A DNA stretch of 64,000 nucleotides from Altericroceibacterium spongiae (GCF_003610805.1 NZ_RAPF01000003.1:186001-250000), one strand, 5' to 3'. Counted from the stretch's first letter, positions 1 to 9,526 are shown. The notes: generated by a model from the letters alone, not told the origin. Program-made: numbers and translations.

Positions 1-1450
1 CGACGATAAGCTCTGCCAGCCCAAAAACACGTTCCATATCGGCCTGCCAGGCGGCATGAGCTTCATGAGCTTTCACATCATCATCGCCTTGCGGAATTTT
101 GGGTTCGCGTGAAGCGACATAATAATCTTCTCGATAGACGAACCAGACCATGTCGGCGTCTTGTTCGATAGAACCGGATTCGCGAAGATCTGACAGCATA
201 GGGCGTTTGTCATCGCGCTGTTCTACCGCACGTGAAAGCTGGGATAAGGCGATCACTGGCACCTCCAGTTCTTTGGCCAGTGTTTTGAGGCCACGACTGA
301 TTTCCGAAATCTCGTTCACGCGATTATCCTGCGCCCGGCCTGAGCCTTGCAAAAGTTGCAGATAATCGACCACGATCAGTCCGATATCGTGGCGCCGCTT
401 GAGCCGACGCGCACGTGTTCGCAATGCACCGATAGTTAGAGCGGGCGTGTCATCAATATAGAGAGGAAGATCGGCAAGCCGCTGGCTAGCGTAGGAAAGC
501 TGCTGAAAGTCTTCTTTTGAAATCTTCCCCATCCGCAGGGCTTCGGAGGAAATGCCCGCCTGTTCGGCCAGGATACGAGTCGCGAGCTGATCGCTGGACA
601 TTTCGAGGCTGAAAAAGGCGACCGCTGCGCCAACCGATTTGTCAATGCCGTCACGTTGGTCTCGCAAAAGCCGATCTGCACAATTAAACGCGATGTTCGT
701 TGCAAGAGAGGTTTTGCCCATACCAGGCCGACCGGCGAGAATGATCAGGTCGGAATCATGCAGACCGCCAACCTTCTCATTGACTGAGGAAAGACCAGTG
801 GTCTTGCCTGAGACATGACCGCCTGAGTTCAGGGCTGTCTCGATCATTTCCAGGGCTTTGTTTGTGGCGCCTCTGAAACTGTCCGCGTCTTTTGAGCCTG
901 CGGCTCCTTCGGCTACCTGATAGAGTGACGCTTCAGCATTTTCGATCTGTTTCATCGGCTCGACTTCGTCCGATGTATCGAGCGCACCTTCCACCAGTTC
1001 ACGCCCAACTGTGACCAGCTCACGCAACAATGCCAGATCATAAATCTGTTGCGCTAGTTCACGCGGTGCCAGCAGCCCCTGGCCATCGGCGGTGAGTTGC
1101 GCCAGATAAGCAGTGCCACCCAGCTCTTTCAGCGCTTCATCGCCGTCGAAATAAGGCTTGAGGGTGACAGGTGTCACGACCATCTGGCGGTCGACCAGTG
1201 TCAGGATTCTGTCGAAAATCCTCCCATGCAGCGGCTCGAAGAAGTGTTCTGGCCTGATCGTAACCGGCAATTCCTCCAATACCCGGTTGTCTATCAGCAC
1301 AGCTCCCAGAAACGCGGCTTCTGCTTCCAAATTGGCTGGAAGTGCCCGTCCTGTCGGCATGCCGGACTGATTCGCTGACGAATCATCTATTTGTGCCTGT
1401 TCCGGGCTATGAGCAGAGGAAAAACGGGTCATGAGGTTGTGATCGGCCAT
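1..1450 (-). CDS. dnaB: Replicative DNA helicase DnaB (C-terminus cut by window edge)
   Basis: This is the hexameric helicase that unwinds the chromosome at the replication fork. The reverse frame runs open from the window edge to position 1450. It shows the DnaB N-terminal domain (EAEAAFLGAVLIDNRVLEE, near residues 35-55), Walker A GRPGMGKT (about residue 240), Walker B LIVVDYLQLL, and the RecA-core motifs ALSQLSRAVEQR and RESGSIEQDAD. About 483 codons are visible and the usual length is near 500, so only the last few dozen residues lie outside. The start is ATG 1450; ATG 1432 in the same frame is an alternative, and an in-frame TAG just upstream rules out anything longer. It is divergent from the UPF0262 gene. 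Confidence 0.95.
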   Translation of the reverse strand, partial: MADHNLMTRFSSAHSPEQAQIDDSSANQSGMPTGRALPANLEAEAAFLGAVLIDNRVLEELPVTIRPEHFFEPLHGRIFDRILTLVDRQMVVTPVTLKPYFDGDEALKELGGTAYLAQLTADGQGLLAPRELAQQIYDLALLRELVTVGRELVEGALDTSDEVEPMKQIENAEASLYQVAEGAAGSKDADSFRGATNKALEMIETALNSGGHVSGKTTGLSSVNEKVGGLHDSDLIILAGRPGMGKTSLATNIAFNCADRLLRDQRDGIDKSVGAAVAFFSLEMSSDQLATRILAEQAGISSEALRMGKISKEDFQQLSYASQRLADLPLYIDDTPALTIGALRTRARRLKRRHDIGLIVVDYLQLLQGSGRAQDNRVNEISEISRGLKTLAKELEVPVIALSQLSRAVEQRDDKRPMLSDLRESGSIEQDADMVWFVYREDYYVASREPKIPQGDDDVKAHEAHAAWQADMERVFGLAELIV

Positions 1451-1576
1451 TCGCTAGTGATGCGCTCGAACTGCATTTGCCGCAAGACAGCGGAGTATGC
1501 GGGCTCCTGTGGAAAGTGGGGAGAGTTTTTCCTGTTTGCCCAAATCGCTTCGCTCTGCGAAAGCCTGAAAGCAAAT

Positions 1577-2059
1577 ATGGAAACGCAGTGCATCTCTAAC
1601 GTTGAACTTGATGATACCACGATCCTGTGGCGCAATGCCGATGTGGAACAGGAGCGGAAGGCTGCGCTTGCCGATCTGATCGAGGAAAACAGTTTTAAAC
1701 CGCTCCGTGCACTTGAAAATGGGCATCAAGGGCCGTGGCATCTGCGTTTATCAATACAGGATGGTCGTTTGGCCATGGCTATCCGTGATGCGCAGGATAA
1801 TCCAGCGGATACGATTATGCTCGGACTCGCCCGTTTTCGACGGCCTGTGCGTGAATATTTCGCCATCTGCGATTCCTATTACAAGGCTGTTCGCAGAGCG
1901 TCTGCGCAAGAGATCGAAACAGTTGATATGGCCCGTCGGGCAACGCATGATCAGGCCACCCGTCTGTTGCTTGAAGCGCTTGAAGATAAGGTCGAAACCG
2001 ATTTCGCCACAGCGCGACGGTTATTTACGTTGATTTGCGTGCTCCACATCAAGGCCTGA
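1577..2059 (+). CDS. UPF0262 family protein
   Basis: This protein of 160 residues matches the alphaproteobacterial UPF0262 family, whose function is unknown. The signature is the N-terminal block TILWRNADVEQERKAALADL followed by EENSFKP, then a helical second half rich in Arg and Ala. The same frame is open further upstream, but the family begins shortly before this block, so ATG 1577 is the natural start. It is divergent from dnaB and is followed 19 bases downstream by the GH25-like gene in the same direction. It has no signal peptide or membrane segment and is probably cytoplasmic. Confidence 0.85.
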   Translation: METQCISNVELDDTTILWRNADVEQERKAALADLIEENSFKPLRALENGHQGPWHLRLSIQDGRLAMAIRDAQDNPADTIMLGLARFRRPVREYFAICDSYYKAVRRASAQEIETVDMARRATHDQATRLLLEALEDKVETDFATARRLFTLICVLHIKA

Positions 2060-2078
2060 GAGGCGATACGAATTCATT

Positions 2079-2777
2079 ATGGGCAAGAAGCGGGCATTTC
2101 CCTGGCGCTGGCGTATTGCTGCGTTTGTACTGTTGTTGGCGATTGTTGCGGCCATTTGGGGATGGTGGAAATGGGAACATTGGACCCCTGAGCGGAAAGA
2201 CTATCCGGTGCAGGGTGTTTTAATTGGCGCACATGATGGGCCGGTTGATTTCAAAGCTCTCGCAGCGATCGGTGCCGATTTCGTTTACCTTGAGGCGAGC
2301 AAGGGTGCTGAAGGGCGTGACTCAGCCTTCGCTCGTAATCTTGAAATGGTTCGCCGGGCGCATCTGCCTTTTGGTGCCGTTCATTCCTACGATCCCTGCA
2401 TTCCAGCGGAACGGCAAGCCGCTAACTTTGTGACCATCGTGCCGCGAGATTCGAGCCTTTTACCTCCAGTTATTTCCCTCGATGCCGAGGCGGATCAGTG
2501 CGAAACGCGAGTGAGCGATGCTGCGGTTGAAAGCGAATTGACGACTTTTCTCAATCAGGTGGAAGGGCATGTCGGGAAACCGGCGTTGCTGATGATTTCT
2601 CCCCGCTTCGAGGAGCGATACAATATCGCAGCGCGGATTGATCGTAACTTGTGGCTGGAACGTGATTTTTTCGAGCCTGAATATGCGGGGCGGCCCTGGG
2701 CTTTGTGGACTGCGAATAGTGAATTGCGCACGGCGGCTAGCGCCGCACCGTTGCGATGGGTAGTAGCTCTGCCATGA
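2079..2777 (+). CDS. Membrane-anchored GH25-family (lysozyme-like) protein
   Basis: A 232-residue protein with a single N-terminal membrane segment (about residues 12-32) followed by a compact glycoside hydrolase family 25 domain, the fold of muramidases that cut the glycan strands of peptidoglycan. Family-like stretches include DFVYLEASKG, LPFGAVHSYDP, and LPPVISLDAEAD, whose Asp-Ala-Glu sits where GH25 enzymes keep their Asp-x-Glu catalytic pair. The usual opening Gly-Ile-Asp motif is altered to GVLIGAHDG, so activity is uncertain. It probably acts in the periplasm, tethered to the inner membrane. The stop overlaps the cdd start by 4 bases, so the two genes are cotranscribed. Confidence 0.75.
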   Translation: MGKKRAFPWRWRIAAFVLLLAIVAAIWGWWKWEHWTPERKDYPVQGVLIGAHDGPVDFKALAAIGADFVYLEASKGAEGRDSAFARNLEMVRRAHLPFGAVHSYDPCIPAERQAANFVTIVPRDSSLLPPVISLDAEADQCETRVSDAAVESELTTFLNQVEGHVGKPALLMISPRFEERYNIAARIDRNLWLERDFFEPEYAGRPWALWTANSELRTAASAAPLRWVVALP

Positions 2778-3193
2778 GCCAAACTGTTGAACAGCGACGT
2801 GATTCTCTGATCGCTCTGGCGCGTAAGGCGGGTGAAAAATCTTACGCTCCCTATTCGAATTATCGTGTCGGCACGGCACTTCTCTTTGACGATGGAAGCG
2901 TCTTTACCGGCACCAACATTGAAAATGCCAGCTATGGTCTGGCGATCTGCGCTGAAACTACGGCAGTAGTGAAAGCGATGAGCGACGGCAAAAGGGGAGG
3001 GCTGGTTGCAGTTGCTGTTACAGGTAGCGGTGACGACCTGGTGACACCATGCGGCCGTTGTCGGCAAGTGCTTTACGAACTAGCCGATCTTGGCGGGACT
3101 GATCCCATTATCTGGTGTTGTAGCCCGGTAGAGGTTCGTGAAGTTAAGCTGTCACAGCTTCTTCCTCACGCCTTTGGTCCTTGTAATCTGTAA
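2774..3193 (+). CDS. cdd: Cytidine deaminase
   Basis: This 139-residue cytosolic enzyme converts cytidine and deoxycytidine to uridine and deoxyuridine in pyrimidine salvage. The homotetrameric cytidine deaminase signature is present: NIENASYGL, the zinc-binding and proton-shuttling CAE (in ICAETTAV; most homologues have CAERTA), and the second zinc motif PCGRCRQV. ATG 2774 gives the family length and overlaps the previous stop as ATGA. An in-frame ATG at 2756 would add six residues with no similarity. A strong hairpin follows the stop. Confidence 0.93.
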   Translation: MSQTVEQRRDSLIALARKAGEKSYAPYSNYRVGTALLFDDGSVFTGTNIENASYGLAICAETTAVVKAMSDGKRGGLVAVAVTGSGDDLVTPCGRCRQVLYELADLGGTDPIIWCCSPVEVREVKLSQLLPHAFGPCNL

Positions 3194-3199
3194 AGAATG

Positions 3200-3236
3200 T
3201 ACGGCCATGGCGGAATAAATCAGTGCCATGGCCGTA
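3200..3236. terminator. Bidirectional terminator hairpin
   Basis: A perfect 12-bp inverted repeat (TACGGCCATGGC and its complement) around a 13-base loop sits between the convergent cdd and carboxypeptidase genes. It can serve both strands. Confidence 0.8.
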
Positions 3237-3247
3237 TAGAAGCTTTG

Positions 3248-4378
3248 TCAGCGATCCAGCCATTCGACGAGTGAGGCAAGGCAGTCGCGCGCCAGGAACT
3301 TGCAGCGTTCCGGGCTCCAGCCTTGTTCCGGGTCGGGCAGATCGTTATTGTCCTTAAATGGCATTTCAAGAGTCATTGAACAGGCTCCGAAACGTTCTGC
3401 CACCTGATTGGTGCTCATGGAAAGATTGGCTTTCCCCGGTGCTGTCACGGGATAGCCTCTGGATGTTTGAAAATCGGGAGTGCGGCGCTCAAGGATTGAA
3501 CGATACGCCCTGAAGGATTCACCCTGATCTTCTGTCCAGCTTGGAATGCCTTCAAAACCTGCGAGGAAAACGGCAGGAATGGCTTCATCCCCGTGAATAT
3601 CCATCGCGAAGTGGACGCCCGTTTCGTCCATTGCATTGCGAATGGCCAGAACTTCAGGAGACTTCTCTGCTGTAGGTGTATCCCATTCACGGTTGAGATT
3701 GATGCCTTTGGCATTGGTTCGCAAATGGCCTCGATATGATCCATCGGGATTGCAGTTGGGCACAATATGCAGCCGGCATTTCTGGCGAAGTGTTCGTCCG
3801 ATTGGATCGGCAGAATCACACAGGGTTTCAAGTGCACCTTCCATCCACCATTCGGCCATACTTTCGCCGGGATGCTGGCGGGCATAGAGCCATATGACCG
3901 TCTCGCCTTCTCCCATGGAAAGACAATCGATTGACTGTCCATCATGGCTAAGGCCGAGCGAATGATAAGCAACGCCTTCGCTGGCCGCGGCTTCGGCGAC
4001 AAGATCGTGATGACGCTCAATTGAATAGGGCGCGAAATAGGCGAAATAGGCAATGTCGCTGGCAGGTGTATAGCGGATCGTCAGCGTGCCATCATTTTCG
4101 TCGCGGTCGAATGAACTGGGCGCTCGGTTCCAATATTCCCGGTCTTCGGAAACACAGCTATTATAATGTTGCCATCCATCCGGATAAGCGGAATCGTTAA
4201 GATTGACGATCTTGAGTGTCAGTGTCCGCCCGGCAGCGCCCCACACCCGAAAATGAAACCATTGTTTGAACTCACTATCCTTATCGTGGCGTATTTTAAG
4301 TGTCGCGTGAGCACCATTGATGGACACGATGTCGATATTGCCGCTGTCGAAAGCAGCATTAATACAAATATCAGTCAT
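3248..4378 (-). CDS. M14-family metallocarboxypeptidase, cytosolic carboxypeptidase-like
   Basis: This 376-residue protein resembles the cytosolic carboxypeptidase (CCP/AGBL) branch of the M14 zinc peptidases. It starts with a beta-sandwich domain (about residues 1-120) typical of that branch. The peptidase domain follows, with the zinc ligands in [10 protein letters not shown] (His-x-x-Glu) and MDIHGDE, and the catalytic glutamate probably in MTLEMPF. It has no signal peptide, so it should act in the cytoplasm, trimming C-terminal residues from peptides or proteins; the bacterial substrate is not known. Its start overlaps the stop of the upstream lipoprotein gene by 4 bases, which suggests translational coupling. 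Confidence 0.85.
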   Translation of the reverse strand: MTDICINAAFDSGNIDIVSINGAHATLKIRHDKDSEFKQWFHFRVWGAAGRTLTLKIVNLNDSAYPDGWQHYNSCVSEDREYWNRAPSSFDRDENDGTLTIRYTPASDIAYFAYFAPYSIERHHDLVAEAAASEGVAYHSLGLSHDGQSIDCLSMGEGETVIWLYARQHPGESMAEWWMEGALETLCDSADPIGRTLRQKCRLHIVPNCNPDGSYRGHLRTNAKGINLNREWDTPTAEKSPEVLAIRNAMDETGVHFAMDIHGDEAIPAVFLAGFEGIPSWTEDQGESFRAYRSILERRTPDFQTSRGYPVTAPGKANLSMSTNQVAERFGACSMTLEMPFKDNNDLPDPEQGWSPERCKFLARDCLASLVEWLDR

Positions 4379-4977
4379 TTCACCTCGATAGTTTCGCCCG
4401 ACTCTCCCGGAAAGTCCGTGAAGATCGCCTGTGCCAGTTTTTTGGCAGCTTCATCTGCATTAGCGTAATCGCTTTTTTCCTCCGCAATAAAATCGGCACG
4501 CCCTTCCCAGAGTGCCTGACCACTTTGCTTCTCCCGAATAACAATGCGGAGCTTTGTGTTGATTCGTGCTTGCGGTTTGCCGGACAGATCCAGCCCGATA
4601 CCGACCCCAAGGCCAGATCCATAGGATCCAGTTGATCCCCCCATCCCGACATTGACCGGTGAACGGTCTTCCTGTGGTTGGGTCACAAACCGTTCGATGC
4701 GTAATTGTGCGATCTGCATTGCTGTATCTTCATCGACTATACGATAACCCAGCGAGGTCAGTTGCTGTTCGACCGGGGCTGCATAATTGCGAAAGGCGAG
4801 AGGCTCTGTGCCTCCTCCGGGAGTAGCGATGACAGCGATGGTTCCCTGGCCGAGTCTAGAAGAATTTTCGCCTATAAAACGGGTGACTTCGACAGGAGAC
4901 ACATAAGTGCTTGCGCATGCTGCCAGCATCATGACTGGCGTGAGAATCGCAAGGCGCACCAGGTTTTTCATAATCAT
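4375..4977 (-). CDS. DUF4136-type lipoprotein
   Basis: A 200-residue putative outer-membrane or periplasmic lipoprotein. The N-terminus has a hydrophobic stretch ending in the lipobox LAAC (cysteine about residue 20), so it is a signal-peptidase II substrate. The rest resembles DUF4136 proteins: a beta-rich body and a Gly/Ser-rich central loop (about residues 105-125) followed by [21 protein letters not shown] 4977 is preceded by a GAG element, and a second ATG lies two codons in. It is divergent from galE and forms a two-gene unit with the carboxypeptidase. The function is unknown. Confidence 0.7.
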   Translation of the reverse strand: MIMKNLVRLAILTPVMMLAACASTYVSPVEVTRFIGENSSRLGQGTIAVIATPGGGTEPLAFRNYAAPVEQQLTSLGYRIVDEDTAMQIAQLRIERFVTQPQEDRSPVNVGMGGSTGSYGSGLGVGIGLDLSGKPQARINTKLRIVIREKQSGQALWEGRADFIAEEKSDYANADEAAKKLAQAIFTDFPGESGETIEVK

Positions 4978-5078
4978 ACAACGTCTCACTGCTATTCCGG
5001 TTGCATCCTTTAAGCGAATGCGACAGCTATTTCTCACGCCTGAATTCCTTTCATCCTCTATGTCCGGACCATTTTCAT

Positions 5079-6101
5079 ATGACCGATATTGATGCGACCC
5101 GGAAATGCCCAGTTCTCGTTACCGGTGGCGCCGGGTATATTGGCAGCCATGCGGTTCTTGCGTTGAAAGATGCAGGATGGCCCGTTGCAGTGATAGACAA
5201 TCTTACAACAGGCTTCCGGTTTGCGGTGCCCGATGATGTACCTTTATACGAAGGTGATATTGAGGATGCGGCGCTGCTGAGCCGTATTTTTTCTGAACAG
5301 GGTACACGAGCAATCATGCATTTTGCCGGTTCGATTGTAGTGCCGGAATCGGTCGAAAATCCTCTCAAATATTATCACAACAATACCGTGAAGAGCCGCG
5401 CATTGATTGAGGCCTGTGTGAAGCACGGCGTGCAGCATTTCATTTTTAGCTCTACCGCGGCAACCTATGGTATTCCTGAAGACTCTCCAGTCACGGAAGA
5501 TACGCCAAGGCAGCCGATCAATCCTTATGGCTGGTCTAAGCTGATGACAGAGCAGATGCTGGCGGACACTTCATTCGCTCATCCACTTAATTACTGCGCA
5601 TTGCGTTATTTCAATGTCGCCGGCGCAGATCCGCAAGCACGTAGCGGCCAGTCCACTGCCGGGGCGACGCACCTTATTAAGGTGGCCGTGGAAGCGGCAT
5701 TAGGGAAGAGGGAAAATGTTTCGGTTTTTGGAACCGATTACGACACGCCTGATGGAACAGGGGTTCGTGACTATATTCATGTCAGCGATCTTGCTGCCGC
5801 GCATGTGCTGGCACTGGCGGCACTGATAGCGAACCCCTCAGCGTCTTTGACGATGAATTGTGGATACGGCCGTGGCTTTTCCGTACTTGAAGTGCTCGAT
5901 GCGGTAGATAGGACGACTAATCATACCATTACGCGTATAATGGCCCCTCGCCGAGCGGGCGATCCTGATTCGTTGATTTCGGATAATAGCCGAATCAAAC
6001 GAACCCTTCCGTGGAAGCCCCAACATGCCGATTTGGATGAAATCATTACGCATGCCTTGGCATGGGAACGTAAACTGAGCGAAATTCGTAAGGAAACTTG
6101 A
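5079..6101 (+). CDS. galE: UDP-glucose 4-epimerase
   Basis: This 340-residue extended short-chain dehydrogenase interconverts UDP-glucose and UDP-galactose, feeding galactose use and surface polysaccharide synthesis. The NAD-binding motif TGGAGYIGSH is at residues 14-23. The catalytic Tyr-x-x-x-Lys is in NPYGWSKLMTEQ, and the substrate-loop sequences RYFNVAGADP and GVRDYIHVSDLA are characteristic of GalE. ATG 5079 places the Rossmann motif at the expected distance; the longer open frame upstream has no similarity. No obvious ribosome-binding site precedes it. A terminator hairpin follows. Confidence 0.93.
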   Translation: MTDIDATRKCPVLVTGGAGYIGSHAVLALKDAGWPVAVIDNLTTGFRFAVPDDVPLYEGDIEDAALLSRIFSEQGTRAIMHFAGSIVVPESVENPLKYYHNNTVKSRALIEACVKHGVQHFIFSSTAATYGIPEDSPVTEDTPRQPINPYGWSKLMTEQMLADTSFAHPLNYCALRYFNVAGADPQARSGQSTAGATHLIKVAVEAALGKRENVSVFGTDYDTPDGTGVRDYIHVSDLAAAHVLALAALIANPSASLTMNCGYGRGFSVLEVLDAVDRTTNHTITRIMAPRRAGDPDSLISDNSRIKRTLPWKPQHADLDEIITHALAWERKLSEIRKET

Positions 6102-6142
6102 CTTGAGTGCGTGCTCGGCTTAACGAGCGCGCCTGAATTGAT

Positions 6143-6176
6143 GGCACCGGGGCTTTCTCCGGTGCCCTAATTTTAT
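6143..6176 (+). terminator. Rho-independent terminator after galE
   Basis: A perfect 8-bp GC-rich stem (GGCACCGG with its complement) closes an 8-base loop and is followed by CTAATTTTAT. It separates galE from rpmJ. Confidence 0.75.
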
Positions 6177-6191
6177 CGGAAAGCCGCCAAG

Positions 6192-6317
6192 ATGAAGATT
6201 CGTAACAGCCTGAAGTCGCTGAAGAACCGCCACCGCGATTGCCGTGTCATCCGTCGTCGTGGCCGCACTTATGTAATCAACAAGACAAACCGTCGCTTTA
6301 AGGCACGCCAAGGCTAA
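6192..6317 (+). CDS. rpmJ: 50S ribosomal protein L36
   Basis: A 41-residue, very basic protein beginning [20 protein letters not shown] and ending RRFKARQG, which is the alphaproteobacterial form of ribosomal protein L36. It keeps only one cysteine, so it lacks the zinc ribbon of the four-ligand form and resembles the YkgO-type paralogue normal in this class. It sits alone between two terminators, so it is probably its own transcription unit. Confidence 0.95.
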   Translation: MKIRNSLKSLKNRHRDCRVIRRRGRTYVINKTNRRFKARQG

Positions 6318-6330
6318 GTGTCTTTAGGTC

Positions 6331-6361
6331 GCCTGCGGGATGATCCGGCAGGCAGTCTTTT
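6331..6361 (+). terminator. Terminator after rpmJ
   Basis: The arms GCCTGC and GCAGGC enclose an 11-base loop that may pair further (GG with CC) and are followed by AGTCTTTT, 13 bases behind the rpmJ stop. Confidence 0.65.
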
Positions 6362-6367
6362 GCGAAG

Positions 6368-6431
6368 AGCCCGCTCATCCATCTGCCTATATGCATAGTA
6401 TGCAATAGGGTTGATGGGTGAGCGGGCTTTT
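6368..6431. terminator. Long hairpin with nested stem, terminator-like
   Basis: Sixteen-base arms (AGCCCGCTCATCCATC at 6368-6383 and its near-complement at 6413-6428, one G-T pair) enclose about 29 bases that contain a second small palindrome around ATGCATAGTATGCA. Four Ts follow the right arm. It lies just ahead of the HAD gene, so it may be a second terminator for rpmJ or a leader structure. Confidence 0.55.
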
Positions 6432-6464
6432 GGCGTGTCCGCGCGATAGGTGAAGAGAGCCGTA

Positions 6465-7088
6465 ATGAGTATTCCGAATCGAACAATCAAAGCTATAGTT
6501 TTTGATGTCGGGAAAGTTCTGATTCAGTGGGATATGCGTGTTCTTTTTGCGAAGTTGATTCGCGACCCCCAAGAGCTGGATTGGTTTTTGGCTAATGTCG
6601 TGACGGAAGACTGGCATTTCGAACATGACGCGGGCCGCGAACTGGAGGATATGCTGGAAGAGAAAAAGCTCCAGTTTCCAGATTATGCATGCCAGATCGA
6701 TGCCTATGCTACCCGGTTTCTCGAAACAATTCCCGGGCATATCCCGGGGACTCATGAGCTGGTTGAGCGTCTTGCGGCCCGAGGTGTGCCGCTTTATGCT
6801 CTAACCAATTTTGCGGCACCTTTCTGGGCCGAATTTCAACCTACTGAACCGATTTTCGATCATTTCCGTGAGATTGTTGTTTCCGGACAAGAGAAAATGG
6901 CAAAGCCTGATCCGGCGATCTATGCGTTGGCGGAGAAACGGTTTGGTCATGCGGGGCATGAATTGCTGTTTATCGATGATAATCCAGCCAATGTGCAATC
7001 AGCCAGGGATTGTGGCTGGAATACGCATCACTTTCGTGATGCGAAGGGGTTGGAAATCGATTTGCAGAAGCAGGGCTTACTCGACTGA
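6465..7088 (+). CDS. HAD-family hydrolase (YihX/haloacid dehalogenase-like)
   Basis: This 207-residue cytosolic phosphatase-like enzyme belongs to the haloacid dehalogenase superfamily. Motif I is FDVGKVLIQWD, so the second aspartate of the usual DxD is missing: the motif reads Asp-x-Gly with Lys after it. Motif II is YALTNF, motif III is the lysine in EKMAKPDP, and motif IV is LLFIDDNPANV. These features match the YihX/epoxide-hydrolase-N-domain-like branch, which dephosphorylates sugar phosphates or related compounds; the substrate is unknown. ATG 6465 is preceded by AGAGAG at good spacing, so I prefer it over the in-frame GTG at 6450. Confidence 0.85.
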   Translation: MSIPNRTIKAIVFDVGKVLIQWDMRVLFAKLIRDPQELDWFLANVVTEDWHFEHDAGRELEDMLEEKKLQFPDYACQIDAYATRFLETIPGHIPGTHELVERLAARGVPLYALTNFAAPFWAEFQPTEPIFDHFREIVVSGQEKMAKPDPAIYALAEKRFGHAGHELLFIDDNPANVQSARDCGWNTHHFRDAKGLEIDLQKQGLLD

Positions 7089-7104
7089 GTATGCCTGCTC
7101 ACGT

Positions 7105-8613
7105 TTAGGCGCGCGGTGGGCGACGCCGATAACTCAGAGCTTCGGCTATATGTACACGGGTGATGTCTGGTGCACTCGAGAGGTCCGCAATAGTTCGGGC
7201 CACGCGCAGAATGCGTGTATATCCACGGGCGGACAAACGCAGCTTTTCAGCGGCCTGAAGAAGGAGCTGTCGTCCGTCTTCGTCCGGTGTTGCGAAACGT
7301 TCGAGATGATCGCCTTCCAGCTCTGCATTGCAGCGCATACTGGTTCCTTGCAGTCGTTCGGTTTGAATCATTCGGGCCTGACGGACGCGCGCGGCGACTT
7401 GGGCTGAGCCTTCTTTGGGGGTGGGCAGAGCGAGATCGACTGCACGCACTGGATCAACATCAATATGAAGATCAATTCTGTCGAGCAGAGGTCCTGAGAT
7501 TTTGCTTTGGTAATCCGCCGCGCAGCGCGGCGCTCTGGAGCATGCCAGAGCAGGATCACTGAGATGGCCGCAACGGCACGGATTCATAGCTGCAATCAGT
7601 TGGACGCGTGCGGGATAAGTGACATGCGCATTGGCGCGTGCAACACTGACTTCACCGGTTTCGAGCGGCTGCCGTAGCGAATCGAGAGCAGCGCGCTGGA
7701 ATTCAGGCAATTCATCGAGAAACAGTACGCCAAGGTGAGCCATACTGACCTCGCCGGGACGAACCTTTAAGCCGCCGCCAGTGAGAGCTGCAATGGAAGC
7801 AGAATGGTGAGGTGACCGAAAAGGCCTGGCACGGCTGATGCGTCCATTTTCGAGCAGTCCAGCGACCGAGGCTATCATAGAGCTTTCCAGAGCTTCGGCG
7901 GGTGTAAGTTCAGGTAATATTCCAGGCAAACAGGCAGCGAGCAGACTTTTTCCGGCCCCCGGGGGGCCGGACATTAACAGGTTATGCGACCCGGCGGCCG
8001 CTATTTCTAACGCACGACGCGCAGTTTCCTGTCCCTTCACTTGCTTGAGGTCAGGCCCGCTATGATCACAGATAGCTTTGCCTATTGGCGGGTCTGGGAG
8101 AAGCTGTGTGCCTTTTAAATGGTTAAGTAAGCTGACCAGATCCGGGGCTGCACAAATAGAAATACCACTTGCCCAGCGTGCTTCCGAACCTTGCAATGCG
8201 GGGCAGATGAGTCCCATCCCCATTTCACTGGCATGAAGGGCCGCGAGGAGAACTCCCGGGGAAGGCGCAATACGTCCATCAAGCGACAATTCCCCCACAA
8301 CCACCCATTCGGCCAGTTGTTCTGCATCGGTAACACCCATCGCTGACAGCAGCGCTAATGCTACGGCCAGATCATAATGCGATCCTCCTTTGGGCAGATC
8401 GGCTGGGGAGAGGTTGATTGTAATCCGTTTGGGTGGAAGTGACAGGCCCATGGCTGCCAAAGCGGATTGAACCCGTTCACGGCTTTCACCCACTGCTTTG
8501 TCTGGCAGGCCGACAATTGTGAATCTGGGAAGGCCGGGTGCGATCTGGCATTGTACCTCAACTTGGCGGGCATCAAGGCCGAGATAGGCTACCGTACTCA
8601 CCAGAGCGACCAT
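7105..8613 (-). CDS. comM: YifB/ComM family Mg-chelatase-like AAA ATPase
   Basis: This 502-residue cytosolic ATPase is of the YifB/ComM family. In naturally transformable bacteria ComM is a hexameric helicase that helps integrate incoming DNA. The N-terminal Lon-like domain has PGLPRFTIVGLPDKAVGESRERV. The ATPase core has Walker A GPPGAGKS (about residue 220) and Walker B FLDELPEF, and a Cys-rich insert CRCGHLSDPALACSRAPRC is typical of the family. The C-terminal helical domain is complete. ATG 8613 begins MVALVSTVAYLGLDA, the usual family start. It is convergent with the HAD gene. Confidence 0.92.
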   Translation of the reverse strand: MVALVSTVAYLGLDARQVEVQCQIAPGLPRFTIVGLPDKAVGESRERVQSALAAMGLSLPPKRITINLSPADLPKGGSHYDLAVALALLSAMGVTDAEQLAEWVVVGELSLDGRIAPSPGVLLAALHASEMGMGLICPALQGSEARWASGISICAAPDLVSLLNHLKGTQLLPDPPIGKAICDHSGPDLKQVKGQETARRALEIAAAGSHNLLMSGPPGAGKSLLAACLPGILPELTPAEALESSMIASVAGLLENGRISRARPFRSPHHSASIAALTGGGLKVRPGEVSMAHLGVLFLDELPEFQRAALDSLRQPLETGEVSVARANAHVTYPARVQLIAAMNPCRCGHLSDPALACSRAPRCAADYQSKISGPLLDRIDLHIDVDPVRAVDLALPTPKEGSAQVAARVRQARMIQTERLQGTSMRCNAELEGDHLERFATPDEDGRQLLLQAAEKLRLSARGYTRILRVARTIADLSSAPDITRVHIAEALSYRRRPPRA

Positions 8614-8758
8614 ATATTCCCCCGCATTCCGCTCTTCCCCTGTCACCACGCTTGTTGGTGTGAAACCCAAAAATATACCATGCCAGCGAATGTAGTTAAA
8701 AAAGTAGAAACCTTATTTTTTGGGAAATGGGCAGGTGTCTTGGTCGCATCGTCCCAAC

Positions 8759-9481
8759 ATGGTTCGGATTTTCGCTCTTCTTTTCAGTCTGGCCGCTATA
8801 ACGGTTACGCCGGCCTATGCCGAAGGGGTAGAGAAGGCATATGTAGACAATAACCGCCCTCTCATTACCGGAAGTGCCTATCGGTATAATGGTCCGGCAA
8901 TACAACGAATCGAATATGATTCGATCGCCCGCTTCGGCCCTTTTCGCGTGCTTGATACGCATCGCGTAGCATTGCTCGATATCACTGATGAGCGAAGCCC
9001 CGGCCAGTTTGTTGCAATGATGCAGGCTTTTCCCGATTTGCGGGTGCTGGAAATGATTGAGTGTCCCGGCACTTTTGATGACCGCGCTAATCTTCGCCTT
9101 GGCCGCCTGATTCGCGCTGCTGGCTTGCGGACGCATGTTCCGCGGGAAGGATCGGTTCGTTCGGGCGCGGTGGAATTGTTTTTTGCTGGTGTTACGCACA
9201 AGATCGAGGTCGGAGCTGAATTTGCTGTTCATGCTTGGCAGGATGATGATGGACGAGAGGCGACAGCCTATGCCGCTACATCGCCGGAACACCTGAAATA
9301 TCTTGCATATTATGAGGAAATGGGTTTCGGCGCTCGAGAGGCGCAAGCCTTCTATGCTATGACCAATTCGGTTCCGCACGAACAGGCCCTCTGGCTCAAC
9401 GCTCAGGAAATGCAGCGCTGGATTCGTCCGACCGATACTCCACAGCTTGCATATCTTGACTTAGGTGCGCTGCTCCAGTAA
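8759..9481 (+). CDS. Secreted COG3904-like protein
   Basis: A 240-residue exported protein with a Sec signal peptide (hydrophobic stretch at residues 3-17, cleavage probably after AYA). The mature part resembles the COG3904 group, periplasmic proteins thought to have a ClpP/crotonase-like fold, with [29 protein letters not shown], and a C-terminal segment [14 protein letters not shown] followed by [18 protein letters not shown] cannot name catalytic residues with confidence. ATG 8759 places the signal peptide at the N-terminus; the longer frame would bury it. A strong terminator follows. The role is unknown. Confidence 0.65.
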   Translation: MVRIFALLFSLAAITVTPAYAEGVEKAYVDNNRPLITGSAYRYNGPAIQRIEYDSIARFGPFRVLDTHRVALLDITDERSPGQFVAMMQAFPDLRVLEMIECPGTFDDRANLRLGRLIRAAGLRTHVPREGSVRSGAVELFFAGVTHKIEVGAEFAVHAWQDDDGREATAYAATSPEHLKYLAYYEEMGFGAREAQAFYAMTNSVPHEQALWLNAQEMQRWIRPTDTPQLAYLDLGALLQ

Positions 9482-9499
9482 CCGCGCGGTTCTATCGAA

Positions 9500-9526
9500 G
9501 GCTGTCTTCGCGGACGGCCCTTTTTT
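9500..9526 (+). terminator. Rho-independent terminator
   Basis: The stem GGCTGTC/GACGGCC (one G-T pair) with a 6-base loop is followed by CTTTTTT. It insulates the rpmH operon from the upstream gene. Confidence 0.8.
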
